From assembly GCA_965225955.1 (NCBI GenBank), contig CBDDBX010000043.1, positions 1 through 64,000 of the forward strand: a stretch of 64,000 nt of DNA, in the 5' to 3' direction. A program made the translations under genes and the position numbers. The notes under the pieces are model-generated. The model saw only the letters and a program-made list of their open reading frames with translations. It had not been told where the DNA came from and ran no database searches. The stretch comes from CBDDBX01 sp965225955 (GTDB taxonomy: Bacteria > Acidobacteriota > Aminicenantia > UBA2199). This document shows positions 48,332 to 57,147 of the stretch, in pieces; position 1 is the first letter of the stretch; each line of letters starts with the position of its first letter.

Positions 48332-50383
48332 TTAATTATTCAGCCATTTGGCAAGCCATTCAAGCTTGCACTTGTAGACATATTTCCAGTTCAGGGTTTT
48401 TCTGAAATAGTGAGGCTCATCAGGAAAATAAAGTAACTGTGCAGGTACACCATTTCTTTTCAATGCTGTATACATTGCAAATCCCTGGGAATCGTCCAGT
48501 CTATAATCCCTTCCACCATGAATAACAAGAGTCGGGGTTTTAAAATTTTTGACAAAAGTAGCAGGAGAACTCATTCTGTAAACTTCGGGACTCTCGGTTG
48601 GAGTGCCGCCAAATTCCCTCTCCATAAACCACAGCTCATCTGTAGAATAATAAGACATAACATTATCAAAGATACCATCTGTTGACACAAAACACCTGAA
48701 CCGGTCAGAAACACCATTAAGATAATTACAAAGGAACCCGCCATACGAACGCCCCATTGCTGCCACTCTTGATGAATCAATAAAAGGATACTTCTTAAAT
48801 AGATAATCAAGACATTTATTAACATCTTCAACATCTACCCTTCCCCATTTCTGATGAATTGCATCCTGAAATTTCAATCCATAAGTATTAGACCCGTGAG
48901 GATTCATTTTAACAACAACATAACCCTGACCTGAAATAAGATGTACATTACCACCATAATCAGAATAGCTGTCTTTCCAGGCACCTTCCGGTCCACCATG
49001 AAAAAGCATAACAAGAGGATATTTCTTGTTTCTATCATATCCATAAGGAAAAGTCACAAACCCCTGAACACTATCACCATATGCTCCTTTAAACCAGAAG
49101 CTTTCTGTAGTACCCATTTTATAGTTATCTGTTAATTCACTGCCATATGAGGTAAGCTGACTGAACTTCTTTTTCTTCACATTGTAGCAGTAAAGATCTC
49201 CAGGAGTATCTGAATCGCTTTTTACAAGATAGATATTCTTTCCTTTTTTATCAATATTAACAGAGCTGAAAGCAATATCTCCAAGAATTTTCTCCATTTT
49301 ACCGCCTGGAAGCTTAACCTTGTACAGAGAGTTATATCCACTATCTCCACAGGAGAAGTACATATACTTTGATTTATGTGCAAAGAAGAAGCTACTTATT
49401 GTGCGGTCCAGATCTTTAGTGAGATTGATACGCTTTTTTGTTTTCAGATTTATCAGAATTACATCTTTCTGATCAGCTTCGTGTTGCGGCTGAATCATTT
49501 CCAGATAAGCCATATATTTACCATCTTCTGAATAAAGAGGCCTTGTATCATTACCTTTACTGGTAGATATTTTCTTACAACCTGAACCATCAAGCCTAAC
49601 AGTAAACACATCATTATTCGTGCTGAGAGCCTGCACTTTATCTTTATTCATTGTATAAGCCAGAGTTTTCCCATCACTTGAAAAAGCAATATCTCCGCCA
49701 CTTCCAAGAAATTTAGCTGGCGCATTATATTTGCCTGGAGTTACATCTATAACTTTCTTACTTTCAAAATCCATATAAAAAACATGAGTAACAGTTCCAT
49801 CATCCCATACACTGTAAGGCCTATAGAGCAGAGTAGAGTAAAGTTTGCCGGTATGCTTTATTTTTTTCTCTCTGGCTTTTCGACTGATGTAATAATCCGG
49901 CGCATTATTTTCTGGATAAACTCTTGTCACAAAAGCCAGTCCTTTATTTGTCGGAGACCACACATAATTGACTATACCTGTTTTATAATCAGTAATCTGA
50001 GCAATACGACCTGTCTGCAGATCCCGGGTGAACACCTGCACTCCGTTTTTTGCTGAAGAAAGAAATGCGAGCTTTTTACCCCCCTCGATCCATTGAATAT
50101 TCCATATCCCTCTTCCATTGTTTGTAATCTCTACAGGATTTTTACCATTTAGATCTGTTATCTGTACTAAAGACTGAGATCTGTTACTTTCTGCAGATCT
50201 TTTTCGTACCGAAAATAAAAGGCGTTTGCCATCCGGCGAAAGCGAAAGTCCACCAATTGATTTAAAACTGTACATACTATTAAATGTGAAATCTTTTTTC
50301 TCTCCCCTGAGAGCAGGAGAGAACGCCATACCAGCAATCAGCATGGCACTTAAAACAGCAAAATTAACAAGCTTGTTCTTCAT
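48332..50383 (-). CDS. Exported S9-family serine peptidase
   Basis: The 683-residue protein has a signal peptide (about 1-25), an N-terminal seven-bladed-type propeller (about 40-420) with repeats such as SLSPDGKRLLFSVRK and AYTMNKDKVQAL, and a C-terminal alpha/beta-hydrolase domain. The catalytic serine is in AAMGRSYGGFLCNYL (near residue 545), the aspartate in VIHGGRDYRLDDSQG, and the histidine in FPDEPHYFRK. This is the acylaminoacyl-peptidase/DPP4-like branch that trims oligopeptides. Together with the POT transporter it fits growth on peptides. TGGAG precedes the ATG. Confidence 0.92.
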   Translation of the reverse strand: MKNKLVNFAVLSAMLIAGMAFSPALRGEKKDFTFNSMYSFKSIGGLSLSPDGKRLLFSVRKRSAESNRSQSLVQITDLNGKNPVEITNNGRGIWNIQWIEGGKKLAFLSSAKNGVQVFTRDLQTGRIAQITDYKTGIVNYVWSPTNKGLAFVTRVYPENNAPDYYISRKAREKKIKHTGKLYSTLLYRPYSVWDDGTVTHVFYMDFESKKVIDVTPGKYNAPAKFLGSGGDIAFSSDGKTLAYTMNKDKVQALSTNNDVFTVRLDGSGCKKISTSKGNDTRPLYSEDGKYMAYLEMIQPQHEADQKDVILINLKTKKRINLTKDLDRTISSFFFAHKSKYMYFSCGDSGYNSLYKVKLPGGKMEKILGDIAFSSVNIDKKGKNIYLVKSDSDTPGDLYCYNVKKKKFSQLTSYGSELTDNYKMGTTESFWFKGAYGDSVQGFVTFPYGYDRNKKYPLVMLFHGGPEGAWKDSYSDYGGNVHLISGQGYVVVKMNPHGSNTYGLKFQDAIHQKWGRVDVEDVNKCLDYLFKKYPFIDSSRVAAMGRSYGGFLCNYLNGVSDRFRCFVSTDGIFDNVMSYYSTDELWFMEREFGGTPTESPEVYRMSSPATFVKNFKTPTLVIHGGRDYRLDDSQGFAMYTALKRNGVPAQLLYFPDEPHYFRKTLNWKYVYKCKLEWLAKWLNN

Positions 50384-50618
50384 ATATATTCTCCAGAAAA
50401 TAAATTAGCTTTTCAAAAACAGAGACGGAATTATTATGCTACAAATATGAATTACCTTTTAAGTTCCTGATACGAAGATTTTACGCATTATGTTTTCCTA
50501 TTAAAAGAAACACACTGGACCTCACACTCCAGACCGAAGCTCTTCTCATTTTGTACCTTCCAATAACAGCTTTTTGGAAAAGCTACCTGATGTTTTCTGT
50601 TTCTGATACAATAATTTT
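50384..50618. other. Divergent intergenic region
   Basis: These 235 bases separate the S9 peptidase (minus) from rlpA (plus). Apart from the -10 box next to rlpA I see no gene or clear structure. Confidence 0.5.
50607..50612 (+). promoter_or_regulatory. -10 box immediately before rlpA
   Basis: TACAAT ends six bases before the ATG at 50619, and no Shine-Dalgarno sequence is present, matching the leaderless pattern of this window. The -35 box is weak. Confidence 0.45.
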
Positions 50619-51302
50619 ATGAAACAGATCTCTCTTCTTATTGTTATAACTGCGTTAATGGCTCTGAGTACCAGCTGCTCAAAACAGAGAGTCAATACCA
50701 CATATATTGAACCATCCTCTTCTGCATCATCAGGTAAACTGTATCAGAGAGGTGTGGCATCCTGGTATGGCCCGAAATTTCATGGCAGAAAAACTGCAAA
50801 CGGAGAGATATACAACATGAATATCTTAACTGCTGCTCACAAACAGCTACCCTTCAACACTCTGGTAGAAGTTAAGAATCTGGATAACAACAGAAGAGTA
50901 ATGGTAAGAATTAACGATCGGGGACCTTTTGTAAAAAACAGAATAATAGACTTATCAAAAAAGGCTGCTTCAAGAATAGATATGCTGAGTTCAGGAACAG
51001 CACCCGTAGAACTAAGAATACTTAAACCAGGAGATACTCCTGTTTACAGGAATTCAGTACCTGTAAAAAGACGTGACCCCGGATTCTTTATTCAGGCCGG
51101 AGCTTTTGGAGATCCCGATAATGCCAGAAAATACCTGAAAAAGGTTAAATCAATATTACCGGACATGAACTTCAGACTTGTCAGAGCTGACAGAATACTC
51201 AGAATAACCTCAGGCTCTTTCAAATCCAGAAGCTATGTAGAAAATGCCTGCAGAACATTAAGAGATAACGGAATAGATTGCATTCTCAGAGAAAGCTACT
51301 GA
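50619..51302 (+). CDS. rlpA: RlpA-like septal lytic transglycosylase with SPOR domain
   Basis: The 227-residue lipoprotein has a lipobox ALSTSCSKQ (Cys20). The double-psi beta-barrel domain of RlpA is clear: RGVASWYGPKFHGRKTANGE with its WYG and TANGE elements, LPFNTLVEVKNLDN, and VMVRINDRGPFV with the catalytic-type Asp. The C-terminal 75 residues form a SPOR domain (FFIQAGAFGDPDNARKYLKK, IDCILRESY) that binds septal denuded glycan strands. It should act at division sites. The end overlaps the convergent DUF1566 gene by 7 bp. Confidence 0.92.
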   Translation: MKQISLLIVITALMALSTSCSKQRVNTTYIEPSSSASSGKLYQRGVASWYGPKFHGRKTANGEIYNMNILTAAHKQLPFNTLVEVKNLDNNRRVMVRINDRGPFVKNRIIDLSKKAASRIDMLSSGTAPVELRILKPGDTPVYRNSVPVKRRDPGFFIQAGAFGDPDNARKYLKKVKSILPDMNFRLVRADRILRITSGSFKSRSYVENACRTLRDNGIDCILRESY

Positions 51303-52087
51303 TTCTTCCTTACAAGACGTATATAGGCAGCTGTTCCTTCAGGAACCTCATTCCAGTCACCACCATAGAAATCCAGCGCCCATCTGTGACCTTTCTTTGC
51401 AGACACATCTCCAGTCCAGATATATGGCTGCTTACCTGAAAATATAGAGTCGATATAGAGGGAGCCTGAAGCTTCTTTGTTTTCCAGAAGAGTTGCAGCC
51501 TCGTTTACAGTCGGCAATCGCCAGTCATGATACCCGGCATAACCTCTCTGTCTCAGGCCAGTTACCCACTTTTCAACCTCACCAAAAACGTGATAATCTG
51601 CAGATCCATCCTGCATCCACATAAGACCACTGGCTTTATCAACAACTACTTTACTGCCTTTTACAACTTTAAGCTTATAGGAGTTTTTGTAATCTCCTTT
51701 GGCATTATAATATTTGTCAGCCAGGTTACCGGATCTCAGTCTTTTTATCAATTCATCTATATGTATTGTAGAGAACTTAAAGCTCTCTGCTTCTGCTATT
51801 GCAGCAACTTTTTCCTTCTCAGCCTTCTTTCTTGCAATCTCAGCGATATCCTCAGCTGATTTCTTCTTATTTTTCTGTTCAACACCAGCAGAATCTGCTT
51901 TCTGTCTCTTCTGCTTCCGCGATTTCCTCACAGGGTGCGTAAAATCCTCACCACTGCCGGCATCATCACCCAGGAACATAAAAAAAGTCAGAAGAAGAAC
52001 TACAAGAGCTCCACCACCAATAAGATACAGCTTATATTTTTTAACCAGATCCAGAATTGCCTCAAACCCGGTTCTCATCGTGATCAT
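51296..52087 (-). CDS. Membrane protein with DUF1566 (Lcl-type) domain
   Basis: A cytoplasmic N-terminus of about 17 residues, one membrane helix (KLYLIGGGALVVLLLTFFMF), a basic stretch and a Lys/Ala/Glu-rich coiled coil (about 70-100) lead into a C-terminal DUF1566 domain (about 140-262): DKASGLMWMQDGS, GYAGYHDWRLPTVNEAATLL, PYIWTGDVSAKKGHRWALDF and AYIRLVRK. The domain is a C-type-lectin-like or sulfatase-modifying-factor-like fold found in exported proteins and often linked to serine/threonine kinases. The start overlaps the upstream kinase-like gene by 26 bp, so the two are coupled. Confidence 0.82.
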   Translation of the reverse strand: MITMRTGFEAILDLVKKYKLYLIGGGALVVLLLTFFMFLGDDAGSGEDFTHPVRKSRKQKRQKADSAGVEQKNKKKSAEDIAEIARKKAEKEKVAAIAEAESFKFSTIHIDELIKRLRSGNLADKYYNAKGDYKNSYKLKVVKGSKVVVDKASGLMWMQDGSADYHVFGEVEKWVTGLRQRGYAGYHDWRLPTVNEAATLLENKEASGSLYIDSIFSGKQPYIWTGDVSAKKGHRWALDFYGGDWNEVPEGTAAYIRLVRKNQ

Positions 52088-52997
52088 AGATTACTCCGGC
52101 TTCATTATCAAACTGCCCGTCACTATCAAAAGATGCATCCAGCTCAAACTCCTGCTGATTGCCATCTTCATCCACTTCACTCTGCAATTTAATAGCCTGC
52201 TCTTCCCCTCTCTCTTCAAGATACCTGTCAAGAACGTTGAGAACCTCACTCCATTCCTGGAAACGATCTTCTTTCTTCTTAGCCATAAGACCATCCAGAA
52301 GAGGCTGGAAATCCGCATACTGACGGGGAAGCTTCGGAACGGCTTCAAGAAGATGTTTATTTTCAATATCCAGAGGAGATGAACCAATATAAGCAATATG
52401 CCCGGTTAACATACGATAAAAAACCAGGCCAAGATTGTAGATATCACTTCTGCAATCCACCCCACCTTTTGCCAGAATCTGTTCGGGACTCTTAAACAGG
52501 GAGTTGACACTGTCTTTAGCTCTTCTGCCATTAAGAATCGAAGAAACCAGAAGATCTGTTATAACCGGCTGTCCACTATCGTTAAAAAGAATATTTTCAG
52601 GTTTGATACCACCATGAAGTAGTTTTTTGCCCCACAGAAAATCCATTGTCCATGCGATCTGCCTGAGTACATTCAGAATTTTACCTGAACGCTCCTCTCC
52701 GTTTCCCTTAAAATAATCGGGCCACGGATTGAGTCTTTCAGTAATGACATAGTAGTTCAGATCAATCTGTCCGGTCTCAACATAGGAGTTGAGATTGGGG
52801 TGAACCACTGCCGCAGCTTTCCCCAGTATTTCATGAAAAACACCGGAGAAAACCAGATCTTCACCAATTGAAGGTACATAAACCTTCAACGCATATTGTC
52901 GCAGGGAATCGTTCTGCTGACATTCGTAAATTCCTGCAAAACTACCCTCCCCGATTTTATTACCAATCGTAAAACCGGGGATCGTAAAATCAGCCAT
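52062..52997 (-). CDS. Ser/Thr kinase-fold protein lacking the catalytic aspartate (pseudokinase)
   Basis: The 311-residue protein has a kinase domain over about 1-265. Present are the glycine loop IGEGSFAGIYE, the ATP-binding Lys in YALKVYV, IKPENILF, a DFG-region Asp in VITDLLVSS, and SPEQILAKGGVDCRSDIYNLG. The catalytic loop reads LLHGGIKPEN where active kinases have HRDxKPEN, so the proton-accepting Asp is replaced by Gly. An acidic C-terminal tail of about 45 residues follows. It may sense or scaffold rather than phosphorylate. The downstream gene encodes a membrane DUF1566 protein and overlaps by 26 bp. AAGGAGC precedes the ATG. Confidence 0.85.
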   Translation of the reverse strand: MADFTIPGFTIGNKIGEGSFAGIYECQQNDSLRQYALKVYVPSIGEDLVFSGVFHEILGKAAAVVHPNLNSYVETGQIDLNYYVITERLNPWPDYFKGNGEERSGKILNVLRQIAWTMDFLWGKKLLHGGIKPENILFNDSGQPVITDLLVSSILNGRRAKDSVNSLFKSPEQILAKGGVDCRSDIYNLGLVFYRMLTGHIAYIGSSPLDIENKHLLEAVPKLPRQYADFQPLLDGLMAKKKEDRFQEWSEVLNVLDRYLEERGEEQAIKLQSEVDEDGNQQEFELDASFDSDGQFDNEAGVIYDHDENRV

Positions 52998-53040
52998 ATA
53001 TAAGCTCCTTTTCAGAAACCTTCAAAGCTCCTTCTTCAGA

Positions 53041-54525
53041 TTAGAAAAACACCACAGTCAGAACAATAAATACCGGAGCCAGGAAGATCAGGGAATACTT
53101 AAACATATAACCGAAGAAACTTGGCATAGATACACCATTTTCTTCAGCAATTGACTTAACCATAAAGTTAGGAGCATTACCAATATATGTCATCGCACCC
53201 AGGAATACAGCACCAGCTGATATCGCTTCAAGGAAAATTTTCTTAACAGTCATGAGCTGTGGCACAGCTTCTGCTTCGGTAAGTCCCGGGAAGAACTGCC
53301 CGATAGCTGTATTGAAAAATGTCAGGTAAGTTGGAGCATTATCAAGGAAACTTGAAAGTCCACCTGTTACCCAGAAATAGTGCCACGGTTCTTTTACGGC
53401 ATTTACAATGAAACCAAGAGGTCCGTTGACGCCGGCTTTAAGAAGAACCAGAGCAGGAATAATAGTCATGAATATACCAGCAAAGATTTTTGCAACTTCT
53501 TCAATAGGGAACCAGTTGAAATTATTCCCTTCTCTTACTACTTTAGCTGTAGTCTTAAGAGAAAGAATACCCATAAGTACCAGGAATGCATCTCTTACAA
53601 CATTTTCCCAGTTCATGTGAACACCAAAGAGTCCAAATTCTCCAAGCTTAACAGTACCTGAGAAGAGAACGCCTCCCACAACACCAAGAAGGAAGATCCC
53701 ATTATGGGCTCCAAGAAGTTTAAGGGGCTCTTTTTCGCCTTCCGGTTCAACTACACCCTCTTTTTTATAGTGATAAGTATCAAGAAAAAAGAAAACTGCA
53801 AGAAGAATAACACTCACAAAGGTCATGTGAGGCAGCAGTGCAAAAGTCCAGGTAAAACTTACACCATGGAGGAATCCAAGGAACAGAGGAGGATCACCAA
53901 GAGGTGTAAGGGAACCGCCTATATTGGCTACAAGGAATATAAAGAACACTATAATATGTACTTTATTTTTTCTATGTGCATTAGATCTGATAAGGGGTCT
54001 TATCAGAAGCATAGCAGAACCGGTTGTGCCGATCCATGAAGAAAGCATGGTTCCAATAAGCAGCATAATAGTGTTTGTCATAGGCTTACCCTGAATTGAT
54101 CCCTTAAGCAGAATACCACCGGAAACTGTGTAGAGTGACCATAACAGTATTATAAACGGGATATAGTCTATGAAATATATATGCAGAATCTCGTGAATCG
54201 CGACTCCTTTCTCAGCTATCAGGAAAGGCACCGCAAAAAGAATTGCCCAGAAGGCAGAAATTTTTCCAAAATGGTGATGCCAGAATTTTGGAGCAACCAG
54301 AGGTCCGAGAGCTATCGAAAGCAGAATCCCTACAAATGGAATTACAGACCATACAGGCAGCCTTTTACCGAGTTCATCTCCACCGTGACTTCCATGATCA
54401 GCTTCAACCGCGGTATGCGCAGCATCATGCCCATCATGAGGAACAGTAGCAGCTCCGGCGTAGAAGCTTCCGATTCCGGTAAGAATCAGAAACATAAGCA
54501 TTACAACACTGAGTTTTCTCTTCAT
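53041..54525 (-). CDS. NhaD/CitMHS-like sodium:proton antiporter with His-rich N-terminus
   Basis: After a signal-like hydrophobic segment (about 5-25), the protein has a His/Asp-rich stretch (VPHDGHDAAHTAVEADHGSH) that should face the periplasm and could bind metal. The remainder, about 430 residues, is a multi-helix transporter of the ion-transporter superfamily. Landmarks are SSWIGTTGSAMLLIRPLIRS, IGGSLTPLGDPPLFLGFLHG and GGLSSFLDNAPTYLTFF, which correspond to the half-helix hairpins of NhaD-type carriers. The exchanged ion is inferred as Na+ for H+. The gene appears to stand apart from the rsmA operon upstream. Confidence 0.85.
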   Translation of the reverse strand: MKRKLSVVMLMFLILTGIGSFYAGAATVPHDGHDAAHTAVEADHGSHGGDELGKRLPVWSVIPFVGILLSIALGPLVAPKFWHHHFGKISAFWAILFAVPFLIAEKGVAIHEILHIYFIDYIPFIILLWSLYTVSGGILLKGSIQGKPMTNTIMLLIGTMLSSWIGTTGSAMLLIRPLIRSNAHRKNKVHIIVFFIFLVANIGGSLTPLGDPPLFLGFLHGVSFTWTFALLPHMTFVSVILLAVFFFLDTYHYKKEGVVEPEGEKEPLKLLGAHNGIFLLGVVGGVLFSGTVKLGEFGLFGVHMNWENVVRDAFLVLMGILSLKTTAKVVREGNNFNWFPIEEVAKIFAGIFMTIIPALVLLKAGVNGPLGFIVNAVKEPWHYFWVTGGLSSFLDNAPTYLTFFNTAIGQFFPGLTEAEAVPQLMTVKKIFLEAISAGAVFLGAMTYIGNAPNFMVKSIAEENGVSMPSFFGYMFKYSLIFLAPVFIVLTVVFF

Positions 54526-54582
54526 TTTCTATTCTCCTATATTCCTCTATCAAACAAAAAAGTAAATCTTATTAAATAAAAT

Positions 54583-55362
54583 TCAGGCAGGATTGTCAAT
54601 AGAACCAGCCTTCAGATCTGTAAAGATTTTCAGCATCTGGAAAGATTCCATGTTTTCCGCCCTCACACTCCTGTCAATCCCGTTCTTATCAAAGGAAACG
54701 ATTAGTTGCTCTTTATCAAATAACGAACTGAGATTGTTCATGAGAGTTTTTCTTTTCTTAAGAAATCCTGCAGACAGAAAACTTAAGAATTCATCCACTA
54801 TATTATCGGGGATTACATCTTCAACAGTTTCAAATTTAATAACCGTTGATACTACTTTTGGAGGTGGTGAGAATGAACCGGGCATAACATTCATTATTCT
54901 GCAGGATTCAAACATAAGATTAAAAGCCAGTGACTGAGGTGTCCCTTTCTGTTTAAGAAGTTTATCTACAAACTCTTTCTGAAACATAAGAACTCCGGAT
55001 TTAATAACTTTTCTCCATTTTATAACCCAACTGACAAAATCTTTCGATATATAATATGGAACATTACTGATCAGGTCGAATTCTTCACCTTTAAGATCTT
55101 TAACAGGATCGGTTTTCAGCACATCCTTGTTAAGCAGAAGATCAACGCCTTCTATTTTCTCTATCTTACAGGCTATAGCAGAATCCAGTTCCACAACACT
55201 GAATCTGGCACTCCCTTTACCATTAATGATCAGCTTTGTCAGAACTCCCTCTCCGGCTCCGACCTCAATGATATCCCTGCCTGAAGGCAGGAAAGAATCT
55301 ACAATTTTCTCCGCAACGCCTCTGTTAACAAGAAAGTTCTGACCAAGAGAAGCAGATTTCAT
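54583..55362 (-). CDS. rsmA: 16S rRNA dimethyladenosine methyltransferase
   Basis: This 259-residue SAM enzyme dimethylates two adjacent adenines near the 3' end of 16S rRNA. Motifs visible are SLGQNFLVN at the N-terminus, the SAM-binding IIEVGAGEGVLTKLI, VVELDSAIACKI, and the target-base motif ISNVPYYISKDF (NLPY-type, here NVPY). PGSFSPPPKVVSTVIKF marks the C-terminal domain. The length is slightly short but complete. It lies 30 bases after mtaB in a same-strand cluster. Confidence 0.93.
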   Translation of the reverse strand: MKSASLGQNFLVNRGVAEKIVDSFLPSGRDIIEVGAGEGVLTKLIINGKGSARFSVVELDSAIACKIEKIEGVDLLLNKDVLKTDPVKDLKGEEFDLISNVPYYISKDFVSWVIKWRKVIKSGVLMFQKEFVDKLLKQKGTPQSLAFNLMFESCRIMNVMPGSFSPPPKVVSTVIKFETVEDVIPDNIVDEFLSFLSAGFLKKRKTLMNNLSSLFDKEQLIVSFDKNGIDRSVRAENMESFQMLKIFTDLKAGSIDNPA

Positions 55363-55392
55363 GCGCCCTCACCACAATCATCACCAATCTCT

Positions 55393-56637
55393 TCAGACAA
55401 GTACAACTCCTTCACAGAGATTGTCATTAATAACTTTGTCAATTCGTACTTTGACACTCTTCTTTTTGAACCCTTTAACCGGAAGCACCTTAACAGATAG
55501 GAAATTATCTGTAACAACCATAGAGTAGTTACTGTTTTCTTCAATCAGTATTCCGTTTAACTCTCTGTTAATCCATGACTCACGGTAACGGATTTTTATA
55601 TTCCTGTTTATATCCTGCACCTCTTTCATCCTGCGCTGCACAATATTATCGGCTACCAGAGGCATAACTGCTGCTTTGGTCCCTTCTCTCGGAGAGTAGG
55701 GAAAAAGGTGCATATAAGTTAATCCACTTCCATTAATAAACTCAACTGTTTCCTGAAATTCCCTGTCACACTCTTCCGGGAAACCAAATATGAAATCCGC
55801 ACCATAATTAGCATCAGGAAAAAAGCTCTTAAACTCATTGAGAATTTTACTGTACTCTTCTACTTTTGAGCCTCTTTTCATTCTCTTTAATACTGAATTA
55901 CTGCCACTCTGGAAAGAAAAGTGGAAACTGGGAGCAACTTTTTCAATGTTGCTCAACTCCTTCACAAAATCGTAGGAGAGATATCTGGGGTCAAGAGAAC
56001 TGAGACGAATCAGGTCTATTCCCTCTATTCCATCAAGCATTTTTACCACATCAAGAAGGCTTTCCCGGGGAAAAAGATCAAATCCATAAGAAGAGAGATT
56101 GATACCGGTAAGTACTATCTCTCTGTAACCAAGAGAAGCGTAATATTCTGCCTTCTTATAGATATCTTCAAGAGAATAACTTACAGATTTCCCTCTTAAA
56201 AGCGGAACTATACAGTAAGAACATCTGAAGTTACAACCATCCTGTATTTTTAAAAAAGCTCTGGATCTGAAAGCTGAATGATAGATGATATTTGAATCAA
56301 CAGGAAATATTTCCCTTACCTTATCCACCATATCAGCTTTCTCTCTGTTATCCAGAAAAATATAATCATGGTACTTGTCTTTAAGGCTGCCGGTCTCTTT
56401 TGAAACAGAGCAGCCTGCAACAATCCATCTTATGTTTGACTTTTTATAAACACGATTCAGATAGCGAACCACATCACGATCGGCTTTTTCTGTCACACTA
56501 CATGTATTCAATATACCAAAATCCGCCTCTTCAAGGCTGGAAGTCAATTCATATCCGGCATTTTCAAGATCAATTATCCAGTCCTGTATCTCTGCCTGAT
56601 TGGCTCTACAACCAAAATAGTTTACAAAAAATCTCAT
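55393..56637 (-). CDS. mtaB: tRNA (N6-threonylcarbamoyladenosine) methylthiotransferase MtaB
   Basis: This MiaB-family radical SAM enzyme adds a methylthio group to tRNA t6A37. The N-terminal cluster-binding cysteines are in VNYFGCRANQAE, ILNTCSVTEKADRD and IVAGCSV. The radical SAM motif is QDGCNFRCSYCIVPLLRG. A C-terminal TRAM-like domain is present (REGTKAAVMP through the end). The FGCRxN form of the first motif favours MtaB over MiaB or RimO. At 414 residues the length is normal. purE ends 9 bases upstream and rsmA follows. Confidence 0.91.
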   Translation of the reverse strand: MRFFVNYFGCRANQAEIQDWIIDLENAGYELTSSLEEADFGILNTCSVTEKADRDVVRYLNRVYKKSNIRWIVAGCSVSKETGSLKDKYHDYIFLDNREKADMVDKVREIFPVDSNIIYHSAFRSRAFLKIQDGCNFRCSYCIVPLLRGKSVSYSLEDIYKKAEYYASLGYREIVLTGINLSSYGFDLFPRESLLDVVKMLDGIEGIDLIRLSSLDPRYLSYDFVKELSNIEKVAPSFHFSFQSGSNSVLKRMKRGSKVEEYSKILNEFKSFFPDANYGADFIFGFPEECDREFQETVEFINGSGLTYMHLFPYSPREGTKAAVMPLVADNIVQRRMKEVQDINRNIKIRYRESWINRELNGILIEENSNYSMVVTDNFLSVKVLPVKGFKKKSVKVRIDKVINDNLCEGVVLV

Positions 56638-56646
56638 TCAATACTC

Positions 56647-57147
56647 TTACTTTTCAGCTCTTTCCTTAAGCTTTCTGCTTTTTTCCAGAACAGTTGCTTC
56701 CTGGTCTTTTCTGAATTCTGCAAGAGCTGCCTTAACAGCATCATCACTTACTGCCAGAATTTCCATAGCAAAAAGAACCGCATTATAAGCTCCTGATTTA
56801 CCAATACCAAAAGTTCCTACAGGAATACCACCAGGCATCTGAACAATTGAATATAGAGAGTCAACACCAGAAAGGTGTGAATCTATTGGTACACCCAGAA
56901 CAGGTAGAAGGGTGTGAGCTGCAACTACTCCAGGCAGATGAGCTGCGCCACCGGCTGCTGCAATAATAACCTTAACTCCTTCATCTTCCCATTTACGGAT
57001 AAGATCTACTGTTCTCTGAGGAGTTCTGTGAGCTGAACTCACTTCAATTTCAAAAGGAATATTGAACTTCTTCAGAGTTTCAACACCCTTTTCAACATAA
57101 GGATAGTCAGAATCACTACCCAAAACCATTCCAATTTTAGCTGCCAT
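56647..57147 (-). CDS. purE: N5-carboxyaminoimidazole ribonucleotide mutase
   Basis: PurE rearranges N5-CAIR to CAIR in purine synthesis. The family signatures MVLGSDSDYPYVEKG, FEIEVSSAHRTPQRT with the catalytic His region, IIAAAGGAAHLPGVVAAHT, VLGVPIDS and MPGGIPVGTF are all intact. The start at 57147 has GGGAGG seven bases upstream; a longer frame from TTG at 57162 would include that site. The start overlaps the purD stop by 11 bp. purK is not in the window, so bicarbonate-dependent formation of N5-CAIR would need it elsewhere. Confidence 0.95.
   Translation of the reverse strand: MAAKIGMVLGSDSDYPYVEKGVETLKKFNIPFEIEVSSAHRTPQRTVDLIRKWEDEGVKVIIAAAGGAAHLPGVVAAHTLLPVLGVPIDSHLSGVDSLYSIVQMPGGIPVGTFGIGKSGAYNAVLFAMEILAVSDDAVKAALAEFRKDQEATVLEKSRKLKERAEK

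Noticed and set aside
51714..52382. 222-residue plus-strand frame opposite the DUF1566 and pseudokinase genes
   Set aside because: Antisense to two well-supported overlapping genes; low-complexity Ser/Leu/Phe translation typical of a shadow frame.
53704..54579. Plus-strand frames opposite the NhaD-like antiporter
   Set aside because: Antisense to a strongly supported membrane protein; the translated products look random.
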